This document shows, piece by piece, positions 11,196 through 22,313 of a stretch of 64,000 nucleotides of DNA (its first letter is position 1; the number at the start of each line of letters is the position of its first letter). Position numbers and translations under genes: made by a program. Under the pieces are notes generated by a model, which was not told where the DNA came from, did not search any database, and saw nothing but the letters and a program-made list of their open reading frames with translations. This DNA comes from Climacium dendroides (lineage: Eukaryota; Streptophyta; Bryopsida; Hypnales; Climaciaceae). Location: assembly GCA_950106755.1 (NCBI GenBank), contig OX467091.1:12603538-12667537 (forward strand). The letters are read 5' to 3'.

Positions 11196-13456
11196 ATGAC
11201 GGAGGAGAAAGAGAAGCGGAAGGTCGGAGAAAGGAGAAGCGCGCAGAGGATCAAGCGCGTGCTGGCGGACACGACGCCCAAGCATCTGGAGCAACTTACG
11301 AAGCAGGCACGGGCGTTGGCGGGGGACGATGGCGAGGAGGCGGAGTACCAGCAGGATTCGTCCGTGGATGCAATTCGGAGGAAGTTAGGACATCTGCAGA
11401 AGAGGCACACGTCGTTGCGAGAGCATCTCACCAGTCCGAGTCCACCTCAGAAATCTCTTGTGTCGAGACTGCAGGTCAGCCTTTTTGAAATGCCCTGTTT
11501 TTGTAAACCCTAGTTCTGGAAAGGCTGCTCAAGAAGTCATTTGCGAGTGACGTGGACGTCGTCGTTGAGTTCGTGTCGTGATGGTGGCCTTGTTATTAAG
11601 CTCTGGTTGAGTTCAATTGTTTCTGGGCTTTTGTCGAAATATGAGATTAAGTTTTTTGTAATTAATCGGCGTGAGCCTCTAAAATGACCTGATTTACATT
11701 AGAGTGGCCTCATTGAACCTCGGTGCCTGTCGGTAGGGTTTCGTAGTTACCCGTTCTCACTTAAGAATGCTCTTTGATGTCGTAATCTTGGCCTTGCTAC
11801 GGTCATAATTGAAAGTTATACGGTGTATAACTTTCATTTATGTCCGACCAGATCGCCGCCATCAGCGAGACGCTCTGTGCAGTCCGTTAACCGCGCATTG
11901 TCTCTTATTTCGTTTTACTACCGTATTCGGTTTCAATTCACAATTTTAAAAGTAGAAGGTAAAACTTGTGTCATGTACTTATTGTACAGGCAGAATTTGA
12001 AAAGGAAACCGAAGGCAAGCGTTTGGAAGGGGATGAATGGAACGACAGTGTAATCAAAGATCTTCAAGAAAGATTATATAGCAGCGATGCTGCTGGTAGT
12101 GGCCAAGATGATGAAGAAGCCAACGGGGATCCTCAAATCGGTGACGGTCGTAGAGGTAGGCTGTGGCAGATTCTCTTATATTTCCTTTTACTGTCTGCTT
12201 CGTACCGTCCTTGAATAGCCTCATCTACATTTCTAACGCAAAGGGGTTCATTCAGGTGAAGAGGACTTGACTCTCCTCATTAATCAGAAGGTCATACGTG
12301 GGGTGCATGGGGGACAAATTGTTATTCGCTTCGACACAGCTTACGAAGATAAGAACTTTGAGAGCTACTATTGTGTGTTAAAGAGCAATTCGTCTATGGA
12401 TAAACTGCATGTCATTGAGCACACAATTCCCTTCTTTCTACCGGTACGAGAGCTTGAAAAGCAGCATCTGAGTAACAGTCCCAAAATGTTTATTGACTAT
12501 ATGGGCGATGTCTTACAAGCTTATGTTTCAAGACGTGAACAGGTGCGTCCAAGTGTCCTGCTTAAGGGAGAACTCATGAATTGGAGAGCCATGTTTGCAA
12601 ATAGTATGATGTTTTCTGGACGAGTGCTTGCTAGGTTTTGCATTTTCTTTTCCTTTCTTTGTTTCCAAATTTTGTTCGGTACTTGACCTATATGGATATC
12701 TCGACAGGTCAACGAATTGAAGCGACTCAAAGGAGACCTTATAGGGCAGCTCTACCATAGCTTGTCATACACGCTAATTGAGATCATGCTAAAAGAACCT
12801 CAATGCCAGGTAATTTCTGGATAAGCTCTGGTTCTCTCTTGATGTTTTGGTAGTTTCATACAGAATATTGGATCATCTTTACTCTTAAATGTTGCGCCGC
12901 TTGATTTTATATAAGCAATTATGTCCTTTTGGGGGGTTCTCTGCTCTTGATTAGAACAATTATGACTAAGCTTTTTGCTTCTCTCCAGGTGGGATTGAGT
13001 TTGGCGTACCACAACTCGGATTCAGAACTTCCTACACAGAGTACTATCACTGCGTGGCCGTTGTCTTCTGATGTCATTACTCAAACTGCCACCAAAAGGC
13101 CAGGGAGGGCTGTTCTGAAGAATTCAACAGCGTTCCGTTTGCCTAAAGCTGAAGCTTTCCTGCGGACAATGCCTCTACCGCAAGGGTTTGCTGAGTTTCT
13201 CATTGATTTGCGGGACACTCTCGGTCTGTCGCCTCCAGTACTGACTATTGAAGCTCCGGAACTGACGACTGAAGCTCCAGAACTGGCGACCGAAACTCCA
13301 GAGCCGATTACTGAAGCCCCACAGTTGCCTACTGAAGGTTCACAACTAGCAGTTGATGTTCCACAATTGGTGACTGAAGCTCAACCAATGGTGATTGATG
13401 CTGAGCCAATTGCAATTGTTGCTGAACCTGAAGCCCCAATGGAGGCACCTCATTGA
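11196..13456 (+). CDS. Centromere protein O (CENP-O/Mcm21)-like
   Basis: Five exons join in frame: 11196-11474, 11990-12155, 12256-12542, 12708-12809 and 12989-13456, giving 433 residues. Residues 1-90 are charged and likely coiled. The conserved core is GGQIVIRFDTAYEDKNFESY, HTIPFFLPVREL, then MFIDYMGDVLQAYVSRREQV, LYHSLSYTLIEIML and a strand ending in TITAWPL. This matches plant proteins annotated as CENP-O, a kinetochore protein of the COMA/CENP-O complex that binds at centromeres in the nucleus. The last ~70 residues are a low-complexity run of T-x-E-A-P-E-L units, which I do not know in other CENP-O proteins. An in-frame GTG at 11178 precedes the start; ATG 11196 is preferred. Family assignment is from recognised sequence and is good but not certain. 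Confidence 0.75.
13243..13455 (+). repeat. Degenerate TEAPEL-type coding repeat in the CENP-O-like tail
   Basis: About eight to nine units of 24 bp encode T-x-E-A-P-E/Q-L variants (for example EAPELTTEAPELATETPEPI) and then decay into IDAEPIAIVAEPEAP before the stop. The reading frame is kept throughout, so the array is coding. Confidence 0.75.
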
Positions 13457-14375
13457 TACGATGATTATTCTAGGTAGAATTCTTTGGTTTGGTTTCTTAG
13501 CAATTCTTGGTTACTGAGCCTAGTTGTGATGTGTTATTTATGGTGGAATCAAGAAACTCGTAAGTTATTTCTCGAATGTTCGGGGTGGGAAACTAGAAGA
13601 AGCGGTATGGTATTTGGGATTTACCGGAGTTTTACGTGACTGTTAAAGGGGTACAGAGGCCCTATTGTATGTTACAGTAGCGGATCTCCCAACTTGGTGA
13701 GTTTCATCCATGCATACCAACAGAAATAGATCACAAGATGCTTGTGTTGGATTCTAATGCAAACTATGAAACTATGTAGAAAAGAGGTGAAGCAGTGAAA
13801 TGTATTTTGACTGAACAGAAAGAATTCGATTTTATAGTTGAGAAAAATCTAGAGTTTGTTTTGTCCGCACAGATTGTGGGTAAAAGACAAGGGTTTTCCA
13901 TTTCGTGACAGGAAGTTGAATCGCTATTTTGAAGACCTTTAGAGGAATTGGACTTGTAATTAAAAATATCCTTCCCTGTGAGGTCGGATGGTGGAACTTG
14001 CCTCTCGTATTTCGAGTGTGGATATAACTTAAGACCGATTAGTTTTCGTAAGTCATTCGGCCCGAGCGAATTCTTTCAACACACTTGGGAGATTTGTAGC
14101 TCCACTGTGCTTTGAAGGGGGACTCGGAAGGCCTCTGTTTTGGTCCTCCAATTTGGAACTATATTTTATTCAATTGCAAATTTCTTGCAAATTAGAACAT
14201 GAGCTCTTATGATTTTTTGGGGAAAGATACGTTCTTCAAAATCCACATCCCAAGTTTGATCTTGAAAATTTCATGTCATAAAAGCATATCAGAATCATTA
14301 AAGGCATAATATAATCAAATAGGAGTATGAATGAATCTTAGCACTAAGTTCTAATTCCAATATATTATCTTTGCT
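13457..14375. other. 3' flank of the CENP-O-like gene and spacer
   Basis: The first ~300 bp is probably 3' untranslated sequence. No gene or repeat is recognised in the rest. Confidence 0.35.
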
Positions 14376-14600
14376 TTTAATCCTTAAACATTGATATTGA
14401 TGTTTGGCATCCTACGGATAACAAGGAATCCTTCTGGTAGGATAAAAGTGCAACTATTCATCCTCGAAATTTTGTTGTGAAAAACTATTCATCTTTTGAA
14501 ATTTTCTTGAAATTTTCAAAAGGGGAGGTCTTCTATAGTAGCTTGATTGCCAATGAATGCTTTTGCTATTTCTTGAGCCAATGATCTACATGGTAATGAA
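14376..14600 (+). mobile_element. Truncated copy of the ~230-bp TTTAAYCCTTAAAC element
   Basis: It starts TTTAATCCTTAAACATTGA. It shares the interior blocks 'gcaactattcatcctc', 'gaggtcttctatagtag' and 'ccaatgaatgcttttgc' with 21754-21984, 40072-40299 and 55718-55949. The right-hand inverted end is not visible, so this copy is truncated or badly decayed. Confidence 0.65.
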
Positions 14601-14905
14601 AAGGTGGAATGTAGATATGGAGCTTTTGAAGGGGGGAAGGGATTCATGGAATGAGAGGAATTCAGACATACAATCTTCATTATTGCAAGTTTTTTAAATT
14701 TTATTTCTTGTTTTTTTTTTTAATATTTTGAGGCTATTCAAATTACTAAAGATGTCCACATGAACCATATTTCAAGGTTCTTGATAGGGGCTTTCCACTT
14801 ACCCCAAAACACTTTCTGAGGCGCTGCACCAGTGATGAATAAAACCCAATAGCAGGCCTTGGCAAATCAGCCAACACTTCAAAAACCGGATTGCAAACAA
14901 TAACC

Positions 14906-14953
14906 CACGTGTCACAAGGACAAACTGCCACGTACTCCATTTCCACCCACGTG
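14906..14953. promoter_or_regulatory. G-box/ABRE pair (CCACGTGTC twice)
   Basis: CACGTG lies at 14906-14911 and 14948-14953, both in the context CCCACGTGTC, with a CCACGTAC half-match between them. Another CACGTG sits near 15923. This motif binds bZIP and bHLH factors in plants (ABA, light and stress response). It lies ~1.3 kb before the NTMC2T5-like start, so a link to that gene is inference. Confidence 0.45.
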
Positions 14954-15541
14954 TCGGAGACCTCAAATGGGTCCCACCTCTGTGGACTAGAGCCTCCCAG
15001 TGCTGAGCCCAGGCTCTGCCGTCACCAGTTACAATCACCTCCACGCTACTCACACATCCAACCTCTACCCAAAGAAATCATGTGCGTTCCTAGATTCTCA
15101 ACCTTCTCTCGTCAAAGATGACCCCCAACTGAATGCGGTCAATGATCTACAAAACGAAAAGAACTTTTCACGGACTGGTCCACTGCAAGGAAATCGGTTG
15201 GAGTGGATTCCGAGAGTGATATCTCTCGTGAGGTGTAGGAGTAGTGAACATGATTCGTGTGAGATCTACGAAAGGGAGAATTGTTTCCCCCTTCGGGAAT
15301 AGTCCAAGAGCTTCTCTTTACAATCTGCGCTTCCTCGCGTTCAGTTGCAGCCGAGATGTGATGCGGCTCGCTGGGATTCCGTGCAAGAATTAGGGGGAGG
15401 GGGAGCTGGGTTTGCGTTGGACGTAATAATGATGAAGGAGTCCTTTGATGTGCCATAACTTGCGGATTTCGGGATGCTATGTTTTTTTGGCCTGTGTTGG
15501 AGATTTCTGAGTAGCGAGTAGTGGCGGACGCTGCAATTTCG

Positions 15542-16153
15542 ATGGAGGTGACCTACTTCGGCGGAGAGAACGATGTGTGGTTGAGAGGTTTGGAGGGGCG
15601 CCGCAATTAATGAGTCAACCTCATGTGACAGGGGAGCTCAAGCGTGGGTTTCTATTGTGTCGTGGGTTTGAGAATGTCGGTCAATCCCCTTTGCATTTGA
15701 ATGTTACGATACCGGCAACCAGGCTCGGCGGAATCTGTTTGGTCGTCATCTGGGATTCTCCCCGGAACTTTAAGAAATCCCAGCTCGGAATTTGAGTTGT
15801 GCGATTTTATTTATTGATTTTTGGCCCCAATTGGAGGCTTCTTGGATTTCTTTTTGTATAGAAGTGATTTGCTCAACGAATTTTCTCGAGAGGTTGAACA
15901 CCCCCACCCCCTGCGCGCCGTCCACGTGACTGTTTCGCTCGTCGTATTGTGTTCGTAGGACAAATTTAGGGTAATTTCGGTTTGGTTTTCGTTTTTATCC
16001 CTCATGGCTCATATTCTTCGATGTGCGGAGGCTTTTGTGCCAAAGCAGGGTAGTATTGCTAAAGCAGCCGAACTTTACCCTGAACCCTGTAGAATTCTTG
16101 TGATTTTGGGCAGGGTTCATGATTTGGGAAAAAGTTTCTTAGTCACGAACTAG
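15542..16153 (+). promoter_or_regulatory. Upstream ORFs in the presumed leader of the NTMC2T5-like gene
   Basis: A 22-codon frame starts at 15542 (MEVTYFGGENDVW...) and stops at 15608-15610. A 49-codon frame starts at 16004 (MAHILRCAEAFVPKQ...) and stops at 16151-16153, 77 bp before the main ATG. Neither resembles a known protein. Whether they lie in the mature leader depends on the unseen transcription start and any leader introns. Confidence 0.3.
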
Positions 16154-16229
16154 GTCTCGTATTCAATTATAGCACCGATTCATTTTCTGCCTCAACAATA
16201 AGCTGATTCAGTTTGGCGAGGGGTTCGCA

Positions 16230-19200
16230 ATGGCGCAAACATACCAGTTGTCCCAAACGATGAGCCATACACCCACAACAGCGCCATTATGTTCTAGTTT
16301 TCGTAAGAAAACGAAGTGTCATGGGGTTAGAGTCATGAGCTTTCCAAGTTCTCAGCTATGTCGGATGGGTAGAAACCTAAACCTCCAGTGTCTTCCCTTA
16401 ACGGGGTCCCATTTATTCATTATGCCAGAGATCACTAGAGTATCAAATTCGAAGCAGAGGAGAGACAGCACCGTGGTTCATGCGCAAGCTGTTCCGCGCT
16501 CGATCTCCTTCCTCCCAGGAGCTGGTCCAATTCGAGATTTTCTATTTGCCTTGATTGGAGCCGCTTGTGCCTTCCTGTTTGCGGGCGTTTTAGCCCGGTT
16601 GTGGTGTTTGGAAGAGCGTTACTTTAGGGCGACGTCGGCGGAACGCGGCACAGCCACCATGCCAGAGATGGGGTCGAATCAAGGGCAGAAGGAATCGGTC
16701 GAATGGGTGAATATGGTGATTCACAAAGTCTGGAAAGTGTACAGGCGGAGTCTGCAAGGGTGGCTGATTCAGCTTCTGCAACCGGCGATTGACAACTTGG
16801 GGAAGCCCAATTGGGTCAAGAGGGTGAAAATTGTGGAACTCAACTTGGATTATGAGCCCATCATTGTGCGAACTGTACAGCGCCGAGCATCTAGGTGAGT
16901 TACTATGTGACAAATTTCTGATAATACACGAAACATAGAAGCAAGTCCAAGGGATAATCCAAGTTTGGATTCTTTGGTCTTCTGGCCATTTTATCCATTA
17001 TATTCTCGTTCTTTTCCTAAATTGGTGTGCATGATTTGGCCTTGCATATACCAATTAGTGGCGCCAACTAGCTAGCTTAAGACTTGTTAGTAGCTGGAAA
17101 TTAACTTATCTCCCGTGTGCCTTGTAGTAGCATAGAGTTAGAGTTTCAGTTAGCTAACTGTCACTGCTTGGTTGGTGCGGGCAGGCTTAGCACTTCAAAT
17201 TAATAGTATGGGCAGAATTAGTTGACTTGTCCATATTCGGGGAGTTGAGTTGCCCAATAGAAATTAATGCAAAGTTAACGATGATTAGTTAGCAGGATGA
17301 ATTTGCTAACTGACGCTACTTTGACAGTGCGAGCACCTAGAAACTATTTCCAGTTAGCTAGAGCTGGGTGGGGGTTAGGCTTTACTACGTTACCACGCTT
17401 TATTCTTCCAGACTTTGACTATGTATACTTTCTGTAGTTTTGTTCTGAATTAGTATGTCTGATTGTCAGGCGAGCGAATGACTTACAGTATCACTTTGGG
17501 CTTCGGTACGCTGGCGGTGCGAGGTGCCTGCTCAACTTGAAGCTCGGCCGTGCAGGTCTTGAAACTTCCATTCCCGTGGGAGTGTATGACCTGGATGTGG
17601 ATGCGGAGCTTTGGCTGAAGCTGCGGTTGGCTCCAGTGAAACCCTATGTGGGGACTCTCTCTCTGGCCTTTGTGCGCTTGCCGACCATCAAGCTCGTCTT
17701 GGCTCCCTTCCGAGTGGTGAACCTCTTCTCTATTCCGTTTCTGAACAATTTTCTGTCGAAGCTCTTGACAGTGGACCTCCCTCGTCTGTTGGTGCTTCCA
17801 CGGCACATTACCTTCGACTTCCTCCCGCAGGGCCAGAACGTCATGGATTCCATGGAGGCAATGGAAGCTTCGGTGGAGTCAGGTGCCATGGACGAGTCCA
17901 TTGCGTCAGGTGTGATGGATCTACTGAAAACGGCGGCCACAGAGCCTGCGGTTCCTCAAGATGACCCGAGTGAGGCCTTTGTTGGGGAGCTTTCTGTGAC
18001 GATCTGCGATGCTCGTGACTTGCCAATACGTGGGTTTACAGGGTGGAGTAATCCTTATTGTATTCTCACACTGGGAGACCAGGTTTTAGAGAGCAAACGG
18101 AACAAGGAAACCTCACATCCGTCTGGTCACAAGGACCCAATCTGGAATCAAGATTTCTTGCTGTTGGTAGAGGATCCCAGGAGACAGAGCCTGATGCTAC
18201 GCATTAAGGACAGCACCATGACTCTCAACCCCAATATAGGGTACTGTCAGCTCAATCTGGCCGAGCTTCAGGTCAATACTTACCTCAAACGTTAATTTCA
18301 AATGTTGATGACCATTTGAATGTCTCAATTCTGAAGTTTTTCTGAGTTAGTCAACCGTTTCAATAGCAGTAAAGTAGGAATCCCTTTTTTTGCCACTGCT
18401 TCCGGAGTGTTTTCTCTTACTACGAGGAATTGTTTTAATTTTGGCCATGTTCCAATTTTCAAGAGAATTCCAGCGTACTGATGATTCATATTATTTAGTA
18501 TACTGTATAAATAAGTTCCGACTTCTCAAAGTTTTTCTCAGGAACATTTAATCCACTTATGGCCTACCAACTGCAAAAGTTGTTTCGCTACCTTAGGGAT
18601 TTTCCCCATTTGACAGTGAACGAGTATTTAACTCCTTTCTTTGTATGAGTCATGCAGTCCAATTTGGTGCGATCAGTTGGATTTCCAGCTAACTCACCTC
18701 CGTTCTGTGGGTGTCTTAGGATTGCGTTCCACGTACCATGTGGGTGAAGCTGAAGCGAGATGGGCCGTTTGGGCCCAAGAAGGTGCCCGGCAGAGTACGC
18801 ATTGCACTGACTTACAAATCCTATGTGGACGAAGAGGAGGAGGACATTGACGAAAAGGAAGGCTCACTCTCGCCATACATTAAGGTGTACGGTGACGCAG
18901 GTGCCGAGAGTGTGGAAGATATCGGAATTAGCCTTGGTGAGGCCATAGATGCAAGTCTCATGGAAGAAGCCAGACGGAAGAGTGAAGGCGAGATTGTGAC
19001 CACTGATGACGAAACAGAAATCGTTTCGACCGAAAGGGAGGACTCGACTGTTGAGGTGACTACTAGTCCGAAGTCTTCATCCAGGAACGGGGATGCTAGA
19101 GTTCCAGGAACGAATGGGGCTGCTTCAAGGAGAAGGGTGGATCGTTCGGAAAGGGTTAGGAAAGGAAATGGAGCCGTGCCCAGAAGAGAACAGACAGATT

Positions 19201-19670
19201 TGCATCCCACAGATTCTAGTGATGAGGAGTTTACCTTTTCCAGGGGCTTTGGTGACAATGGAGATGTTCGAGTGCCGAGGGGGAAGGAGAATGGTGTGGC
19301 TGGGAAACACATGGAGGGCCAAGACCTTGAAGATTCAAGAGCGGCTGTTTTGGACAGGGAATTGGAGAGCTTGACAACAAGGTCCTCTGAAGCTCGGGAA
19401 GCCTTGGAATCGCATCGCTGGAAACGAAGCTCCTATTCAGATGCAAGTGCGGCGACTCCTACAGCGGATCATACGGCCTTTCCTACACGTCCTGATCAAA
19501 AGGATGAGGACTTTAGAGTTGAGAATGAGGCAGAATTAGGTGCAGAAGAGACACTGAACGATTTGTCTCCCAAAACTGAGGGTAACAAGTTGCTCTGGTT
19601 GTGTATGTTTACAACTGTTGCCTACGTTATTGGGTGCAGTTTACACTTGTCAAATCCATTGCATCCATGA
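16230..19670 (+). CDS. NTMC2T5: SMP and C2 domain lipid-transfer protein, NTMC2T5-like
   Basis: Three exons join in frame: 16230-16894, 17470-18271 and 18720-19670, giving 805 residues. Residues 1-95 are Ser/Arg-rich and low in acid, like a plastid transit region. A membrane span follows at ~100-123 (LFALIGAACAFLFAGVLARL). An SMP domain lies at ~152-342 (ESVEWVNMVIHKVWKVYRRS to RHITFDFLPQ). A C2 domain lies at ~392-489 (VGELSVTICDARDLPIRGFT). The rest, after residue ~540, is acidic and Ser-rich, and ends with a hydrophobic stretch at ~780-800 (LLWLCMFTTVAYVIGC). SMP domains move lipids at membrane contact sites; NTMC2T5 proteins of Arabidopsis have been linked to the chloroplast. The C2 loop has SNPYC where calcium-binding C2 domains have SDPY, so it may not bind calcium in the usual way. 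The long leader upstream carries short ORFs. Confidence 0.8.
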
Positions 19671-21148
19671 AAATTTCAAATCGTGGATGACAATTTTCTG
19701 AGAGGACGGTTTCTCTGTTTCACACTGAGGATCTGGAATTGATACAGATTTGATTTTCACTCATACCTGTTTCATTTGGCCTCTAAAATGACGTTCTGGA
19801 GTAGCCTACAGACTTGCCTCCTGCACTCTTGCCACACTAATGTACACTAATGTAGCTTGTAGCACACTTAACCTTTAAGCACTTGAATCCTTTCTTGAAT
19901 TTTTGCATATTTTTGCTTATATATCTTCATAAAAATGTACTTCTTTGGAGTATTATTTACCTCAACTTCATCAAATTTGTCATACAAAAAGTTTAGTTTT
20001 TTTAAGGTGAACCCATCCCTTGTATCCAATTCCATCATGATGTACCAAGGGTGCACGTTTTCTTAGTAAGAATGTACTCTATTGATACATCATGATGGAA
20101 TTGGGTATAAGGATGGGAATGGGTGTTTTTACCGTAAAAGTCAAGCATTGGTTTGGATGAATGAGAAGTTTTGTGGTAAAAAAAAGCCCTTGAAACTTCT
20201 TTGTTCATTATTTAGAATTGGAATAGCACTAAGAGGTTAAAGCATCTTGAACATACTTGTGGACCCAGTTGAATCTAGGAAGGACAAGCCCTATCAATGA
20301 AATATTCAATTGAAAATGATCAAATTTTTATATGAATGAGTGCATTTTTCAAATTGGAGCATCCTCCCGGATAACTATATCTTTTTCCTAATTCATTTGT
20401 TTAATAACTTAAATTTTATTCCCATATAAGGTATACAACCTATTTCCAACACAAGCCCTATTTGTGCAAGATAAGGTAACCTATTTTTGTGAATGAGGGG
20501 AATATGATGTGATTTAGCAACTTCATTATTGTGTGATGAACAACATATTGACACCTTTGAAGAACATCTTTTAGTTTTACACTTCTTGGAAATAGATTTG
20601 CCTATATCGAATGTAAAGATTTAATTTGACACTTAGGTGTTGAAATTGAATTTCCATGCCAAATTCTTAGGGGTCCACATCATCTTACACCATTTAAGAT
20701 GACATGTGCATTTTTTTACAAAAATGATTAAATTTTTACCAAAGTTGACCATCATATAGTGCACATCAAGAACAAGTCAAATTGTAATATATACTTCTTC
20801 AAATTCTAATAATTCCAAACTTGATGAAAAATTAGCAAAAAATATAGCAATCTTCATTATTTCTATTTCCTAAGCGGATAAAACTATCCCCCCACTATAG
20901 CTCAATTGGATGTATGTAAAAACACTTAACATTGTTAGAAATAAGTCAAGGTTTTTTATTTGACTAATTTTCCATTGAAAAGCAACAATTTTTTCAGTAG
21001 TGAATCTTGGACAAAATATTCTTGCTTTTCAGTGGATGAAATCACCAATTTGCTACCAAATTTGAGATAGCATCGTTCTATTCATTATGAATGTATATTG
21101 TTTTGGATGAATAAATGAAATTTCATCCATAGATTGCAAGTTTCCATT
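19671..21148. other. AT-rich spacer with a hairpin at 20012-20117
   Basis: The 3' flank of the NTMC2T5-like gene is followed by non-coding AT-rich DNA. The only structure seen is an inverted repeat: 'cccatcccttgtatccaatt' then 'ccatcatgatgtacca' (20012-20047) pairs with 'tgatacatcatgatgg' then 'aattgggtataaggatggg' (20083-20117), about 36 bp per arm. Confidence 0.6.
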
Positions 21149-21370
21149 GGAAAAGTACCCCCTATTGCAACAATACTAATGCAATATTGTTTCAATTATT
21201 AAATAGAGTATTGAAAGCATATTGTTGCAATATTGCAACAATAAGTATACTTTCAATAAATAGAATGTATTCTTATTGAATTTGTATTATTGCAATATTG
21301 CAACAATATATTTTCAATACTATATTGTATAACCATTGAAACAATAATGTTGCAATGGATTCATTCACCT
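21149..21370. mobile_element. Foldback element related to 10636-10835
   Basis: It begins 'ggaaaagtaccccctattgc' and ends with 'ccattgaaacaataatgttg' then 'caatgg'. It is made of alternating 'attgcaacaata' and 'ttgttgcaatattgc' blocks that pair with each other. Its outer end matches the outer end of the 10.6-kb element. Confidence 0.6.
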
Positions 21371-21753
21371 CCATGGATGTAAATCGCTTCATCCTTCTAG
21401 TGATTATAGTAGCCGCCCTATTTCCAATGTATAGGTTACTTTCTTTCCATGAAATTAATTGTGCTTTCTTTCTCTGAAGTTGTTTTGGAGTTCAAAGAGC
21501 AGTTGTGGCGCATTATGATTGGTTGTAAGGCTATCAATATTGCAAATCAATCCTTGGTTGATTTTGCAATCAACCTATGGTCAAAAATTGAAAGGTCTAT
21601 ATTACATTGTAGGTCAAAGAGAATTTTTCACTAAAAATTTCATATTTTATACAATAAAATTTTAGAAAAATAGACAATCCTTCCAAACTCTATTTCAATA
21701 CATGGAAAAAATTTCACACTCAAAAAACGTGTGCTCCAAATATGCCTAACTGC

Positions 21754-21984
21754 TTTAATCCTTAAACGTCGAGGCAGACGTTTTGCGTCCGATGAATGAC
21801 AAGAGATTCTCTTGTGGAGGACAGAAATGCAACTATTCATCCTCAGAATTAGGAGTGGAAAGGGGAAATCTTCTATAGTAGTTTGACTACCCAATGAATA
21901 TTTTTTATTTCTTAAAACTAGATGATGTCACATGGTTCAAAAGGGCTGATTTCCACAGTCACCAGCCCAACGTTTAAGGGTTAA
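21754..21984 (+). mobile_element. 231-bp inverted-repeat element (MITE), complete
   Basis: The left end TTTAATCCTTAAACGTCGAG is matched by the right end AACGTTTAAGGGTTAA in inverse. Complete relatives of nearly the same length lie at 40072-40299 and 55718-55949. No coding capacity is present and no clear target duplication is visible. Confidence 0.75.
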
Positions 21985-22313
21985 GTGGTTGGAAATGGGT
22001 CAGCTACCTTATAGCTGCCTAAAATAAATAAAATAAAATAACCCTGAAATAGATCATATACCTTAGCTTTTGATTGGCTCCACATATGTGAACAACGTCC
22101 AACGAATCCCCAGTCAGAGAAATAGGTGAGTTGGACAGCCCCGTCACACCCACCCACTTATCCATTCGCAATCCATTTCCAAGCTTTCCGCTCCTCCAGC
22201 TTCCTCTCGCACCTCCGTCTCGTCAGCATCGACGAACTAAGAGTTCCCTCAAAAGCACTACATCCCCCATTTCGTCACAAGTTTACCCCAAGAATCGACA
22301 CTCCTCACCAGCT

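Noticed and set aside
10895..11431. 178-codon minus-strand frame over the CENP-O-like first exon
   Set aside because: Shadow of the plus-strand exon; no coherent protein features.
18821..19312. 163-codon minus-strand Ser-rich frame
   Set aside because: Antisense shadow of the acidic region of the NTMC2T5-like gene.
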